Source: an uncultured Clostridia bacterium | GTDB lineage: Bacteria > Bacillota > Clostridia > Oscillospirales > Acutalibacteraceae | DNA length: 7,443 nucleotides | Reading direction: 5' to 3' | NCBI GenBank assembly: GCA_905236975.1 | Contig: CAJOQU010000135.1 | Coordinates: 1 to 7,443 of the forward strand | Part shown: positions 1-6,694 of the stretch, piece by piece | Layout of the letters: each line of letters opens with the position of its first letter | How positions within the stretch are numbered: the first letter of the stretch is position 1 | Position numbers and translations under genes: made by a program | Notes under the pieces: generated by a model | What the model saw: only the letters and a program-made list of their open reading frames with translations | What the model was told of the DNA's origin: nothing | Database searches by the model: none

Positions 1-1586
1 ACTGCCTTGTAGTCCGTGAAATTCTTCACCTTTGCGGGGATAATCGGCTGACCGCCGCCATTGACACAACCGCCGGGGCAACCCATGATTTCCACAAAGG
101 TCCAACCATCGGGGTTGCCGGCTTTCATGCGATCCATCACGCATTTCGCAGCGGCCGCACCTGAGGCCACGGCAACCTTAATGTCATTGCCGCCAATGTT
201 TACAGTAGCTTGTTTTAAGCCTTGTGTGCCGCGAACCGCTTTGAATTCAACCTCGGTATTGTCTTGCCCGGTAAGCCAGTCGTTCGCGGTACGGAGCGCC
301 GCTTCCATCACGCCGCCGGTCGCGCCGAAAATGACCGCCGCACCGGTATCCTCCGCCAGCGGGTTGTCAAACTCCTCGTCCTCCAGCGTTTGGAAATTGA
401 TGCCCGCACGCATGATCATACGGGAAAGCTCACGCGTGGTAATGGAAATATCCAGATCAGGCACCCCTGCCGCGCTTTGATCGTCACGGCCGATCTCAAA
501 TTTTTTGGCGGTGCAGGGCATGACCGAGACCGAAACGATATCTTTGGGATCGATCCCCATTTTTTGCGCATAATAGGTTTTAATGACCGCGCCGCCCATT
601 TGCTGGGGCGATTTGCAGGTGGAGAGATGATCCAGCATGTCGGGATAATAAAATTCACAGAATTTGACCCAGCCCGGCGAGCAAGAGGTAATCATGGGCA
701 GAACGCCGCCGTTTTGAATGCGCTGCACCAGCTCGTTGGCTTCCTCCACAATGGTCAGGTCTGCGGCAAAGTTGGTATCAAACACTTTGTCAAAGCCCAT
801 TCTGTGCATGGCGGCAACCATTTTGCCCTCTACATTGGTGCCGATGGGCATGCCGAAGCATTCGCCCAGTGTGGCGCGTACCGAAGGCGCGGTCTGCACC
901 ACCACATGCTTGGTCGGGTCGGCAATAGCGGCCCAAACTTTATCGGTGTCGTCTTTCTCGGTTAAAGCGCCGGTGGGACATACCACCGTACACTGGCCGC
1001 AGGAGATACAGGGAACATTGGAAAGACCCACTTCAAACGGGGTGCCGATGCTGGTATCGATACCGCGATTGTTTGCGCCGATGACGCCCACATATTGCTC
1101 ATTGCAGGCGGCCACACAGCGACGGCAAAGGATACATTTGTTATTATCTCTTACCAAATGGGGGGTGGATTGATCCAGTTCATACTGAGGCTTAAAGCCT
1201 GAAAAAGCGGCTTCATCCACACCGTAATCACGGCAGAGCTTTTGCAGCTCGCAGTTGGTGGAACGAACGCAGGAGAGACATTTTTTGTCGTGGGTGGAGA
1301 GCATTAACTCCAACGTGGTTTTTCTTGCTTTTTGAATTTTTTCGGTGTTGGTCAAAACTTCCATGCCCTCGCTGACGGGGTAAACACAGGCGGTCACAAT
1401 GCGGAAGCCGCGGCCGCCTTCGTTGGCCTCTACCACGCAGATGCGGCAGGCGCCGATCTCGTTCTTATCTTTCATAAAGCAGAGGGTGGGAATTTCAATG
1501 CCGGCCGAACGCGCGGCGTCTAAAATCGTAGAGCCCTTCGGAACACTTACCGAGATCCCATTGATTTTTACATTGATCATATCCAT
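1..1586 (-). CDS. hydA: [FeFe]-hydrogenase catalytic subunit HydA/HndD (C-terminus cut by window edge)
   Basis: Catalytic subunit of a cytoplasmic NAD(P)-linked [FeFe] hydrogenase, reducing protons to H2 at the H-cluster with electrons from HydB; 528 residues are visible and roughly 50-60 are missing by family length (inference). Domains in order: an N-terminal [2Fe-2S] ferredoxin fold (C36, C47, C50, C67); the His-ligated [4Fe-4S] site (H99, C103, C106, C112); two [4Fe-4S] ferredoxin motifs (C151/C154/C157/C161 and C193/C196/C199/C203); then the H-cluster domain. H-cluster motif L1 is TSCSPGW (300-306), L2 is MPCTAKKFE (356-364) and L3 is EIMGCPGGCVNGGGQP (499-514, C503 and C507). L1 is odd: Ser303 occupies the usual second Cys. 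The ATG at 1586 is preferred over the in-frame ATG at 1580 because an AAAGGAG (1596-1602) lies nine bases upstream. The gene follows hydB by 17 bases and is the last readable gene of the operon. The family call is very secure; electron bifurcation and cofactor (NADH or NADPH) are inferred. Confidence 0.96.
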   Translation of the reverse strand, partial: MDMINVKINGISVSVPKGSTILDAARSAGIEIPTLCFMKDKNEIGACRICVVEANEGGRGFRIVTACVYPVSEGMEVLTNTEKIQKARKTTLELMLSTHDKKCLSCVRSTNCELQKLCRDYGVDEAAFSGFKPQYELDQSTPHLVRDNNKCILCRRCVAACNEQYVGVIGANNRGIDTSIGTPFEVGLSNVPCISCGQCTVVCPTGALTEKDDTDKVWAAIADPTKHVVVQTAPSVRATLGECFGMPIGTNVEGKMVAAMHRMGFDKVFDTNFAADLTIVEEANELVQRIQNGGVLPMITSCSPGWVKFCEFYYPDMLDHLSTCKSPQQMGGAVIKTYYAQKMGIDPKDIVSVSVMPCTAKKFEIGRDDQSAAGVPDLDISITTRELSRMIMRAGINFQTLEDEEFDNPLAEDTGAAVIFGATGGVMEAALRTANDWLTGQDNTEVEFKAVRGTQGLKQATVNIGGNDIKVAVASGAAAAKCVMDRMKAGNPDGWTFVEIMGCPGGCVNGGGQPIIPAKVKNFTDYKA

Positions 1587-1595
1587 AATAGCAGG

Positions 1596-1602
1596 CTCCT
1601 TT
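1596..1602 (-). promoter_or_regulatory. Ribosome binding site of hydA
   Basis: Reads AAAGGAG on the minus strand and lies wholly inside the 17-base gap between the hydB stop and the hydA start, nine bases before the ATG at 1586. It supports that ATG (MDMINV) rather than the second one six bases downstream. Its strength suggests hydA does not depend on translational coupling alone. Confidence 0.75.
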
Positions 1603-1603
1603 C

Positions 1604-3409
1604 TTACTTCTTGATGATCGCGCTGAACGGGCAGTTTTCAATACAGGCGCCGCACTTGATACATTTAGAATGATCGATCACATGCGGGTTCTTGACTGTG
1701 CCGCTGATGGCGTTGACCGGGCAGTTGCGGGCGCACTTGGTACAGCCCTTGCACTTATCTTCCATAATCGTGTAGGAGACAAGGTCTTTACAGACCCCTG
1801 CGGGACATTTTTTGTCCACCACATGGGCGACATATTCATCCCGGAAGAATTTTAAGGTAGCCAGTACCGGGTTGGGAGCGGTTTGACCCAAACCGCACAG
1901 GGAATTTTGCTTAATGTAGTAGCAGAATTCCTCCATTTTATCAATGTCTTCCAGCGTGCCGTTGCCTTTGGTGATATTATCGAGCATTTCAAGCAGACGC
2001 TTGGTACCGACACGGCAGGGAGTACATTTACCGCAGGATTCATCCACCGTGAATTCCAAGAAGAACTTGGCCATGTCGACCATACAGGTGTCTTCATCCA
2101 TGACGATCAGACCGCCGGAGCCCATCATGCAGCCAATGGCGGTGAGGTTGTCATAATCCACCTCGGTATCAATCAGGCTTGCCGGAATACATCCGCCCGA
2201 AGGACCGCCGGTTTGCGCCGCCTTGAACTTTTTGCCGCCCGGAATGCCGCCGCCGATATCTTCAATGATATGGCGCAGGGTGGTGCCCATGGGGATTTCC
2301 ACAAGGCCGGTATGCTTGATTTTGCCGCCCAACGCGAATACCTTGGTGCCCTTGGAACGCTCGGTACCCATAGAGGCAAACCAATCGGCGCCGCGCAGGA
2401 TGATCTGCGGAATGTTGGCAAAGGTTTCCACATTGTTTTCCACGGTCGGGGAGTTATAAAGTCCCTTCACTGCCGGGTAGGGCGGACGAGGTCTCGGTTC
2501 GCCGCGGTTGCCTTCGATCGAGGTCATCAGCGCGGTTTCCTCACCGCAGACGAACGCACCCGCGCCAAGGCGGATTTGAAGGTCAAAATCAAAGCCCGAA
2601 TCAAAGATATTTTTCCCTAAAAGGCCGTATTCATGCGCTTGATCGATGGCGATTTGCAAACGTTTCACGGCGATGGGGTATTCCGCACGCACATACACAT
2701 ACCCTTTGGTAGCGCCGATGGCGTAACCGGCAATGGCCATGGCCTCAATGACGCAGTGGGGGTCGCCCTCTAACACCGAGCGATCCATAAATGCGCCGGG
2801 GTCGCCTTCATCGGCGTTGCAGACCACATATTTTTGCGGCGCTTTGTTGGGTGCGCAAAGCGCCCACTTGCGGCCGGTGGGGAATCCGCCGCCGCCGCGG
2901 CCGCGCAGACCCGAATCGGTGATGCACTGAATGACATCCTCAGGGGTCATTTCGGTCAAAACCTTGCCCAAAGCGGCATAGCCGTCCATCGCGATGTATT
3001 CATCAATGTTTTCGGGGTCGATTACGCCGCAGTTACGCAGTACCACACGGTTTTGCGATTTATAAAAGGCGGTATCCTCAAGAGCCACAGCTTCGGTGAT
3101 TTTATCGACGTCAACCTCCTTGCCGGTATCGTTGTAGACCAAACGTTCCACAACACGGCCCTTTAACAGATGTTCCTCCACGATTTCAGGAACGTCGTCA
3201 GCGGTGACGCGGCTGTAGAAGGTGCCATCGGGATAAACAATGACGACCGGACCCAGCGCGCAAAGACCGAAGCATCCGGTTTGTACCAGCTTTACTTCAT
3301 CGGAAAGACCGCATTTTTCAATATTGTCTGCAAAGGCCTTTTGCAGTTGGCGACTTCCCGAAGAGGTACAACCCGTACCGCCGCAAATCAATACTTGTGC
3401 ACGAATCAT
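1604..3409 (-). CDS. hydB: NuoF-like flavoprotein subunit HydB/HndC of NAD(P)-linked [FeFe] hydrogenase
   Basis: Diaphorase subunit that exchanges electrons between NAD(P)H and the hydrogenase/ferredoxin chain using FMN; in bifurcating complexes this subunit is thought to hold the bifurcating flavin (family knowledge). The 601 residues show the full HydB layout: an N-terminal thioredoxin-like [2Fe-2S] domain (C9, C14, C46, C50); the NuoF core with the glycine-rich FMN/NAD loop GLRGRGGGGFPTGRKW (168-183) and the CNADEGDPGAF segment (197-207); an SLBB-type segment around 355-405; the NuoF [4Fe-4S] site (C459, C462, C465, C505); a CPAGVC linker (C535, C540); and two C-terminal [4Fe-4S] motifs (C553/C556/C559/C563 and C583/C586/C589/C593). 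The extra N- and C-terminal domains distinguish it from plain NuoF. A GGAGG seven bases before the ATG fixes the start. It lies 20 bases after hndB and 17 before hydA, as in hnd/hyd operons. I see no damaged motif. Confidence 0.96.
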   Translation of the reverse strand: MIRAQVLICGGTGCTSSGSRQLQKAFADNIEKCGLSDEVKLVQTGCFGLCALGPVVIVYPDGTFYSRVTADDVPEIVEEHLLKGRVVERLVYNDTGKEVDVDKITEAVALEDTAFYKSQNRVVLRNCGVIDPENIDEYIAMDGYAALGKVLTEMTPEDVIQCITDSGLRGRGGGGFPTGRKWALCAPNKAPQKYVVCNADEGDPGAFMDRSVLEGDPHCVIEAMAIAGYAIGATKGYVYVRAEYPIAVKRLQIAIDQAHEYGLLGKNIFDSGFDFDLQIRLGAGAFVCGEETALMTSIEGNRGEPRPRPPYPAVKGLYNSPTVENNVETFANIPQIILRGADWFASMGTERSKGTKVFALGGKIKHTGLVEIPMGTTLRHIIEDIGGGIPGGKKFKAAQTGGPSGGCIPASLIDTEVDYDNLTAIGCMMGSGGLIVMDEDTCMVDMAKFFLEFTVDESCGKCTPCRVGTKRLLEMLDNITKGNGTLEDIDKMEEFCYYIKQNSLCGLGQTAPNPVLATLKFFRDEYVAHVVDKKCPAGVCKDLVSYTIMEDKCKGCTKCARNCPVNAISGTVKNPHVIDHSKCIKCGACIENCPFSAIIKK

Positions 3410-3416
3410 ATGTATT

Positions 3417-3421
3417 CCTCC
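3417..3421 (-). promoter_or_regulatory. Ribosome binding site of hydB
   Basis: Perfect GGAGG on the minus strand, seven bases before the ATG at 3409, inside the 20-base gap after hndB. It confirms the start that gives the intact N-terminal [2Fe-2S] domain. Confidence 0.75.
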
Positions 3422-3429
3422 AAATCAAG

Positions 3430-3801
3430 TTATAACTTCTGACCGGCAAGGGTATATTCCGCAATGACCTTGCCGCCCTTTAAATGTTCTTCTACCACGC
3501 GTTTTGCTTTTTCCGAGTCCATTTTTACATAGGTCGTTTTTTCTTTGCCGGCCTCGAAAACCTCTACGACCGGTTCAAACTGACAGATGCCGATGCACCC
3601 GGTTTGTGAAACGGTCACTTTGTCGGTAAGGCCTTGGTTGCTGACCTCTTCCACCAGGGTGTTCAACACCGGGCGAGCGCCGGCGGCAATACCGCAGGTG
3701 GCCATGCCGACTACCACGCGAATGTTGTTCGCGCCTTCACGAAGAATGACCTTATCCTTCATCTTTTCTTTGATCGCTTGTAATTCAGCCAATGACTTCA
3801 T
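3430..3801 (-). CDS. hndB: HndB-like (2Fe-2S) thioredoxin-fold subunit of the hydrogenase
   Basis: Small soluble protein of 123 residues, matching the usual length of HndB, an accessory subunit encoded beside HndC/HndD in NADP-reducing hydrogenases. The fold resembles the C-terminal thioredoxin-like [2Fe-2S] domain of NuoE. Visible features are a charged N-terminal helix (about 1-22), the GMATCGIAAGAR segment with C36, and QTGCIGICQFEP with C69 and C73. The CX3C half of the cluster site is present, but the first half is C36-X4-Gly where cluster-binding relatives have a second Cys, so [2Fe-2S] binding is doubtful. I recall this G as shared by HndB proteins, so it is probably a family trait. 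An in-frame ATG at 3840 would add 13 residues and deepen the overlap; the ATG at 3801 has AAAGGA eight bases upstream and begins at the family's typical MKSLAEL-like start. It overlaps the preceding ATPase gene by 17 bases. Confidence 0.9.
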   Translation of the reverse strand: MKSLAELQAIKEKMKDKVILREGANNIRVVVGMATCGIAAGARPVLNTLVEEVSNQGLTDKVTVSQTGCIGICQFEPVVEVFEAGKEKTTYVKMDSEKAKRVVEEHLKGGKVIAEYTLAGQKL

Positions 3802-4366
3802 ACTGTTCTTCCTTTCCGGATTTGATTTCATATTGTTCATTCAGGTATTCCCCGATCCATTGGATCACTTCAAAGCTGTTCAGCGGCACGTCCTCCAGCA
3901 CCTGCCGCAACGCACGGGTATCAAGCGTGACGGTCTTATCCGGCAGGGTGTGCGTGAACAGAAAATCGGAATCGGGATGGCCCTGTATTAAGGTAGTAAT
4001 GCTGGAGACGATATCCCCCAGCGGGATAAAATCGATATGATTTTTATGAAACACCGCCGTCACCGTGGTACCGTGTGAATCGGGAAATTCACTTTGGTGC
4101 CGCGATTCAACGGTCAGCGTGCCGCCCGTCATTTCCGCCTCTAACTTTAACAGCGGCAGCCCCATACCGACCTTGCGTGTGGTGCGAGTGGTGTAAAACG
4201 GGTCGGTCACGGTTTTGACCACGTCGCTTGTCATGCCGCGGCCGTCGTCCTGAATAGTCAGGGTCAGAAGATCGTCGGTCTCGTCAATGCGGATTTCGGT
4301 AAGCCTGGCTTCCGCCTTGACCGAGTTTTCGGCAATGTCAAGCACATTCAGCGATAATTCTTTCAT
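3785..4366 (-). CDS. Stand-alone histidine-kinase-type ATPase (HATPase_c) protein
   Basis: A 193-residue soluble protein consisting mainly of a Bergerat (GHKL) ATP-binding domain, as in sensor histidine kinases. The N box (NVLDIAENSV, 7-16; E13 and N14), G1 box (DDGRGM, 40-45), F box (DPFYTTR, 55-61) and G2 box (GMGLPLL, 67-73) are all intact, so ATP binding is expected. There is no H-box/dimerisation domain with a phosphorylatable His, no sensor domain and no membrane segment. The last 80 or so residues are a C-terminal extension I do not recognise. The start has GGAGG five bases upstream and overlaps the PHP gene by four bases (ATGA). Position inside the hydrogenase operon suggests it acts on a local partner, by phosphotransfer or sequestration; the partner is not visible. 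Domain call secure, role inferred. Confidence 0.88.
   Translation of the reverse strand: MKELSLNVLDIAENSVKAEARLTEIRIDETDDLLTLTIQDDGRGMTSDVVKTVTDPFYTTRTTRKVGMGLPLLKLEAEMTGGTLTVESRHQSEFPDSHGTTVTAVFHKNHIDFIPLGDIVSSITTLIQGHPDSDFLFTHTLPDKTVTLDTRALRQVLEDVPLNSFEVIQWIGEYLNEQYEIKSGKEEQYEVIG
3810..3815 (-). promoter_or_regulatory. Ribosome binding site selecting the hndB start at 3801
   Basis: AAAGGA on the minus strand, eight bases before the ATG at 3801 and inside the end of the upstream ATPase gene. The alternative ATG at 3840 has no comparable site at useful distance, so this decides the shorter 123-residue start. Confidence 0.6.
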
Positions 4367-5085
4367 AGCGACCTCCAGCGGTTGAAAAGCGTTTTGACTA
4401 CATCCTGCCGGTCACAGGACAATTCAAAAAACTGTGTGCGTTCTTGAATGTCCCACAGCACATGCGCGTCAGAACTGGTGATGATCTGATCCTCCGTCAT
4501 GCCGCACAAACGGGAAAATTCCGCCCGCCGTGTGCCGTCATGAACTTCGGCGCAGGGAAAACGCGGGAAATCGGGGAACACGCCCAGCACCGCGATGATT
4601 CCGTTTGCCTGCCGGTCGATATGCGCGGGGTAGCAGATGCCGCCCATGCGAGCAACCAGCTCTGGCGTTTCATCAAGCGAAAGTTCAGTCGCATTGGAAA
4701 GCAGATGATCGTCGCTTCCGAAGATTTGATCGTTCTCATCGCACAGCCACTGGTTGCCGAAGATATCGGGACGGTTGGGAATTTTGACGCGGCGGCTGTC
4801 GACCGCTTTGTCAAATTCCATGGCCGCTTCCAATTGTTCAAAAAGGCAGACGATATGGATATCTTCCGCTGTGGTCAGTTCCATCCCGGCAACGGGAAGT
4901 ATGCCGTGACGCTCGGCGGCTTTGAAAAAAGCGGGACAATTTTTGCAGGTGTTGTGGTCGGTCAAAGCCATCACATCAAGCCCGTTCAGTTCCCCCATGC
5001 CGGCAATGCTGTCAGGCGTGGAGTCATCGTCCCCGCAGGGGGAAAGGCAGGAATGGATGTGCAGATCGTAATAAAACCGGCTCAT
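4363..5085 (-). CDS. PHP-domain phosphoesterase-like protein
   Basis: A 240-residue protein with a nearly complete PHP (polymerase and histidinol phosphatase) metal-binding site, the fold that hydrolyses phosphoesters using a bi- or trinuclear metal centre. Visible elements are DLHIHS (H9, H11) followed by CGDDD (17-21), LTDHN (41-45; D43, H44), GMELTT (67-72; E69), H77, PAHIDRQ (153-159; H155) and TSSDAH (203-208; D206, H208). It is rich in Cys, with C13, C17, C47 and C50 close to the metal-site loops. It starts inside the DRTGG gene by an ATGA overlap and has no strong ribosome site, so it probably relies on translational coupling; it ends in an ATGA overlap with the ATPase gene. The substrate is unknown. 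PHP genes occur in clostridial hydrogenase operons, so a nucleotide or phosphoprotein signal is one possibility (inference). No membrane segment or signal peptide is visible. Confidence 0.9.
   Translation of the reverse strand: MSRFYYDLHIHSCLSPCGDDDSTPDSIAGMGELNGLDVMALTDHNTCKNCPAFFKAAERHGILPVAGMELTTAEDIHIVCLFEQLEAAMEFDKAVDSRRVKIPNRPDIFGNQWLCDENDQIFGSDDHLLSNATELSLDETPELVARMGGICYPAHIDRQANGIIAVLGVFPDFPRFPCAEVHDGTRRAEFSRLCGMTEDQIITSSDAHVLWDIQERTQFFELSCDRQDVVKTLFNRWRSL
4372..4376 (-). promoter_or_regulatory. Ribosome binding site of the HATPase gene
   Basis: GGAGG on the minus strand, five bases before the ATG at 4366 and inside the 3' end of the PHP gene. With the ATGA overlap it means the ATPase can be translated both by re-initiation and by direct ribosome entry. 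Confidence 0.6.
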
Positions 5086-5408
5086 AACAAGTGGCTTAAG
5101 GTAAGGGCGGTGTCGTAAATGCCGGACTTACTGCGCAGGATATTGACATCCTTTGCCGCGGCGGTGTTGAGGATATCTTCCGACAGCTCCACGTCCTCAG
5201 CCAGCAGAATACAGGCTGTATCGGCCAGCGAGGCCACCGCGATGATATTGATATTGGACATAATGGTGATCCACACATCGCCGCTGTGGGCTCTGCCCAT
5301 GACCCAGCTTAACAGATCGCCGATGTAAACGCCGGTGATCGTGCGATCGGGGTCGGGCAAGGTGACAGGATCAAACGCCCCGCTTTCGGCCAGTTCAAGA
5401 ACGGTCAT
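5082..5408 (-). CDS. DRTGG-domain protein
   Basis: A 108-residue single-domain protein. DRTGG domains, of unsettled function, also occur in the N-terminal half of long phosphotransacetylases and beside CBS domains (family knowledge). The signature is seen as PDRTITGVYIGDLLSWVMGR (21-40), followed by alternating strands and helices (WITIMSN, ACILLAEDV, KDVNILRSKSGIYD) typical of the fold. It overlaps the end of the HydS-like gene by 14 bases and shares ATGA with the PHP gene. A second in-frame ATG lies six bases upstream at 5414 but abuts the ribosome site directly, so 5408 is chosen. Placed next to the hydrogenase-like sensor, it is a candidate signalling partner or small-ligand binder. It is a paralogue of the truncated DRTGG protein at the right edge of the window. 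Confidence 0.88.
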   Translation of the reverse strand: MTVLELAESGAFDPVTLPDPDRTITGVYIGDLLSWVMGRAHSGDVWITIMSNINIIAVASLADTACILLAEDVELSEDILNTAAAKDVNILRSKSGIYDTALTLSHLL

Positions 5409-6666
5409 GTGCATCCCCCTTTGCGTGCTGTCGAATCAAACAGCTTTCCAGCAACGCTTGTTTTTTCACTACATCCTCCGCAAAGGCGCGGCAGTTCGGC
5501 GCTCCGCAAGAGCCGCAGTCGATTCCCGGAAGGTCGCCGCATAGTTTTTGAATATCCGCCATCATGCGCATGGATTCGGCCATACTGTCCGACAAACGGC
5601 TGATGGGATTATAGGTGGGCGCTTGGTCAAAAATGTATTCGCCGGGTATGTAGCTTTCTTCCTTGGGAAGGGAATTCTGCGACACCGGTAAATACCGCCT
5701 GAGGCTTTGCAGGCGCGCTTTGGCGATGAAAGGATTTTGCATGGTCATCACGCCGCCCACACAGCCGCCCGTACAGGCGTTCAGTTCAATGAACTCCAGC
5801 TGCGGAATATTGCCGTTTTCGATTTGATCCAGCACCCGGATGACATTGTCGATCCCGTCGGCCGCAAGGTAGCTTTCATTGAAAATAGCGGTCGCTTCGC
5901 CGCCGGAGGTTGCCCACCCAATGCCGATCATGCCGGAGTCGGAAAGCGGATCCACCTCACTGCCGGGACGCATTTTGGCGATCAGTTGAAAATAAATATC
6001 ACTGATCGAGACCACCACATCCACTTTGCTTTTATAATCGGCAAAGCCGTTGCGCACATAGCTCACTTTGGCGGGGCAAGGGGAGATAAAGCAAACGCCG
6101 ATCTCCTCCGGCTTGAATTCGGGGTGCTCCTTTTGCGCCTTTTCGCGAGCCAACATGGCCGCCACCTCCATAGGGGGCAGCATATGGATAATATTTTCGG
6201 TCAACGAGGGAAAGCGCAGGCCAATGAGGCGAATGATGACCGGGCAAGCCGAGCTGATGGCCGGCTTTTTGACCCCCTGCGTTTTCAGGTAAAGACGCGT
6301 ATAGGCGCTGACAAGCTCCGCCGCGGCCGAGACCTCAAACACATCGTCAAATCCGATTTTCAATAGCCCGTCCAGCACATAATCGACATCATCCAAATTG
6401 TCGAACTGGCCGTAAAGGGTTGGGGCCGGAATGGCGATTTTCCATTTGAACCTTTCCATATCCGACAGCTTGCCGCAAGCCGCCTTTTTGGCGCTGTGCG
6501 GGCACACGCGAATGCACTCCCCGCAATCAATACAGCGATCCTGATTGATGACCGCGTGCCCGTCCCGAATGCGAATGGCCTCGGTAGGGCAGTGCTTTAA
6601 GCAGGTGGTACAGCCGCTGCATTTTTCGACATCGAGATAAACCGAATGTTCGTATTTATTCATCAT
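5395..6666 (-). CDS. hydS: Putative sensory [FeFe]-hydrogenase-like protein (HydS-like)
   Basis: A 423-residue soluble iron-sulfur protein with a compact H-cluster domain, probably sensing H2 or redox state rather than turning over H2 quickly. Order: two [4Fe-4S] ferredoxin motifs (C16/C19/C22/C26 and C45/C48/C51/C55); H-cluster domain about 70-330; C-terminal [4Fe-4S] domain of the CX7CX2CX4C type (C376, C384, C387, C392) as in Pfam FeS. The four expected H-cluster ligands are present: C141 in SSACP, C197 in SPCPAK, and C298 and C302 in NACTGGCVGG. Ala140 replaces the proton-transfer Cys of catalytic enzymes, as reported for sensory hydrogenases such as Thermotoga maritima HydS. There is no PAS, kinase or phosphatase domain, so output must be in trans. 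It starts 28 bases after the RsbW-like gene; two adjacent ATGs (6666, 6663) are possible, with only a weak GGCAGG upstream. It overlaps the next gene. Best guess is a group D-like sensory hydrogenase; the symbol is tentative. Confidence 0.87.
   Translation of the reverse strand: MMNKYEHSVYLDVEKCSGCTTCLKHCPTEAIRIRDGHAVINQDRCIDCGECIRVCPHSAKKAACGKLSDMERFKWKIAIPAPTLYGQFDNLDDVDYVLDGLLKIGFDDVFEVSAAAELVSAYTRLYLKTQGVKKPAISSACPVIIRLIGLRFPSLTENIIHMLPPMEVAAMLAREKAQKEHPEFKPEEIGVCFISPCPAKVSYVRNGFADYKSKVDVVVSISDIYFQLIAKMRPGSEVDPLSDSGMIGIGWATSGGEATAIFNESYLAADGIDNVIRVLDQIENGNIPQLEFIELNACTGGCVGGVMTMQNPFIAKARLQSLRRYLPVSQNSLPKEESYIPGEYIFDQAPTYNPISRLSDSMAESMRMMADIQKLCGDLPGIDCGSCGAPNCRAFAEDVVKKQALLESCLIRQHAKGDAHDRS
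5415..5422 (-). promoter_or_regulatory. Ribosome binding site deciding the DRTGG start
   Basis: AAAGGGGG on the minus strand lies six bases before the ATG at 5408 but touches the ATG at 5414 with no spacer. Normal spacing therefore favours 5408, giving a 108-residue protein instead of 110. The site is inside the 3' end of the HydS-like coding region. Confidence 0.6.
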
Positions 6667-6694
6667 AAAAACCTGCCGAAAAGTTATTCAAGGG

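Noticed and set aside
222..965. Long plus-strand open frame of 247 codons
   Set aside because: It lies wholly antisense to the H-cluster region of hydA, has no recognisable domain and shows composition expected of a mirror frame in a GC-rich gene.
1883..2620. Long plus-strand open frame of 245 codons
   Set aside because: It is antisense to the core of hydB, whose motifs are fully conserved; the opposite frame has no family features.
3802..3840. Longer hndB start at 3840
   Set aside because: The 13 extra residues are not family-like, the overlap with the ATPase gene would grow, and the ribosome site fits the ATG at 3801.
4444..5118. Long plus-strand open frame of 224 codons
   Set aside because: It is antisense to the PHP gene, which carries intact metal-site motifs; no ribosome site or domain supports the plus-strand frame.
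5707..6366. Long plus-strand open frame of 219 codons rich in His and Ala
   Set aside because: It is the antisense frame of the HydS-like gene; the His/Ala bias is what the reverse complement of that codon usage gives.
6667..6694. Possible promoter or terminator in the largest gap (28 bases)
   Set aside because: It is too short, shows no hairpin with a T-run and no -35/-10 pair; the gene spacing is that of an operon.
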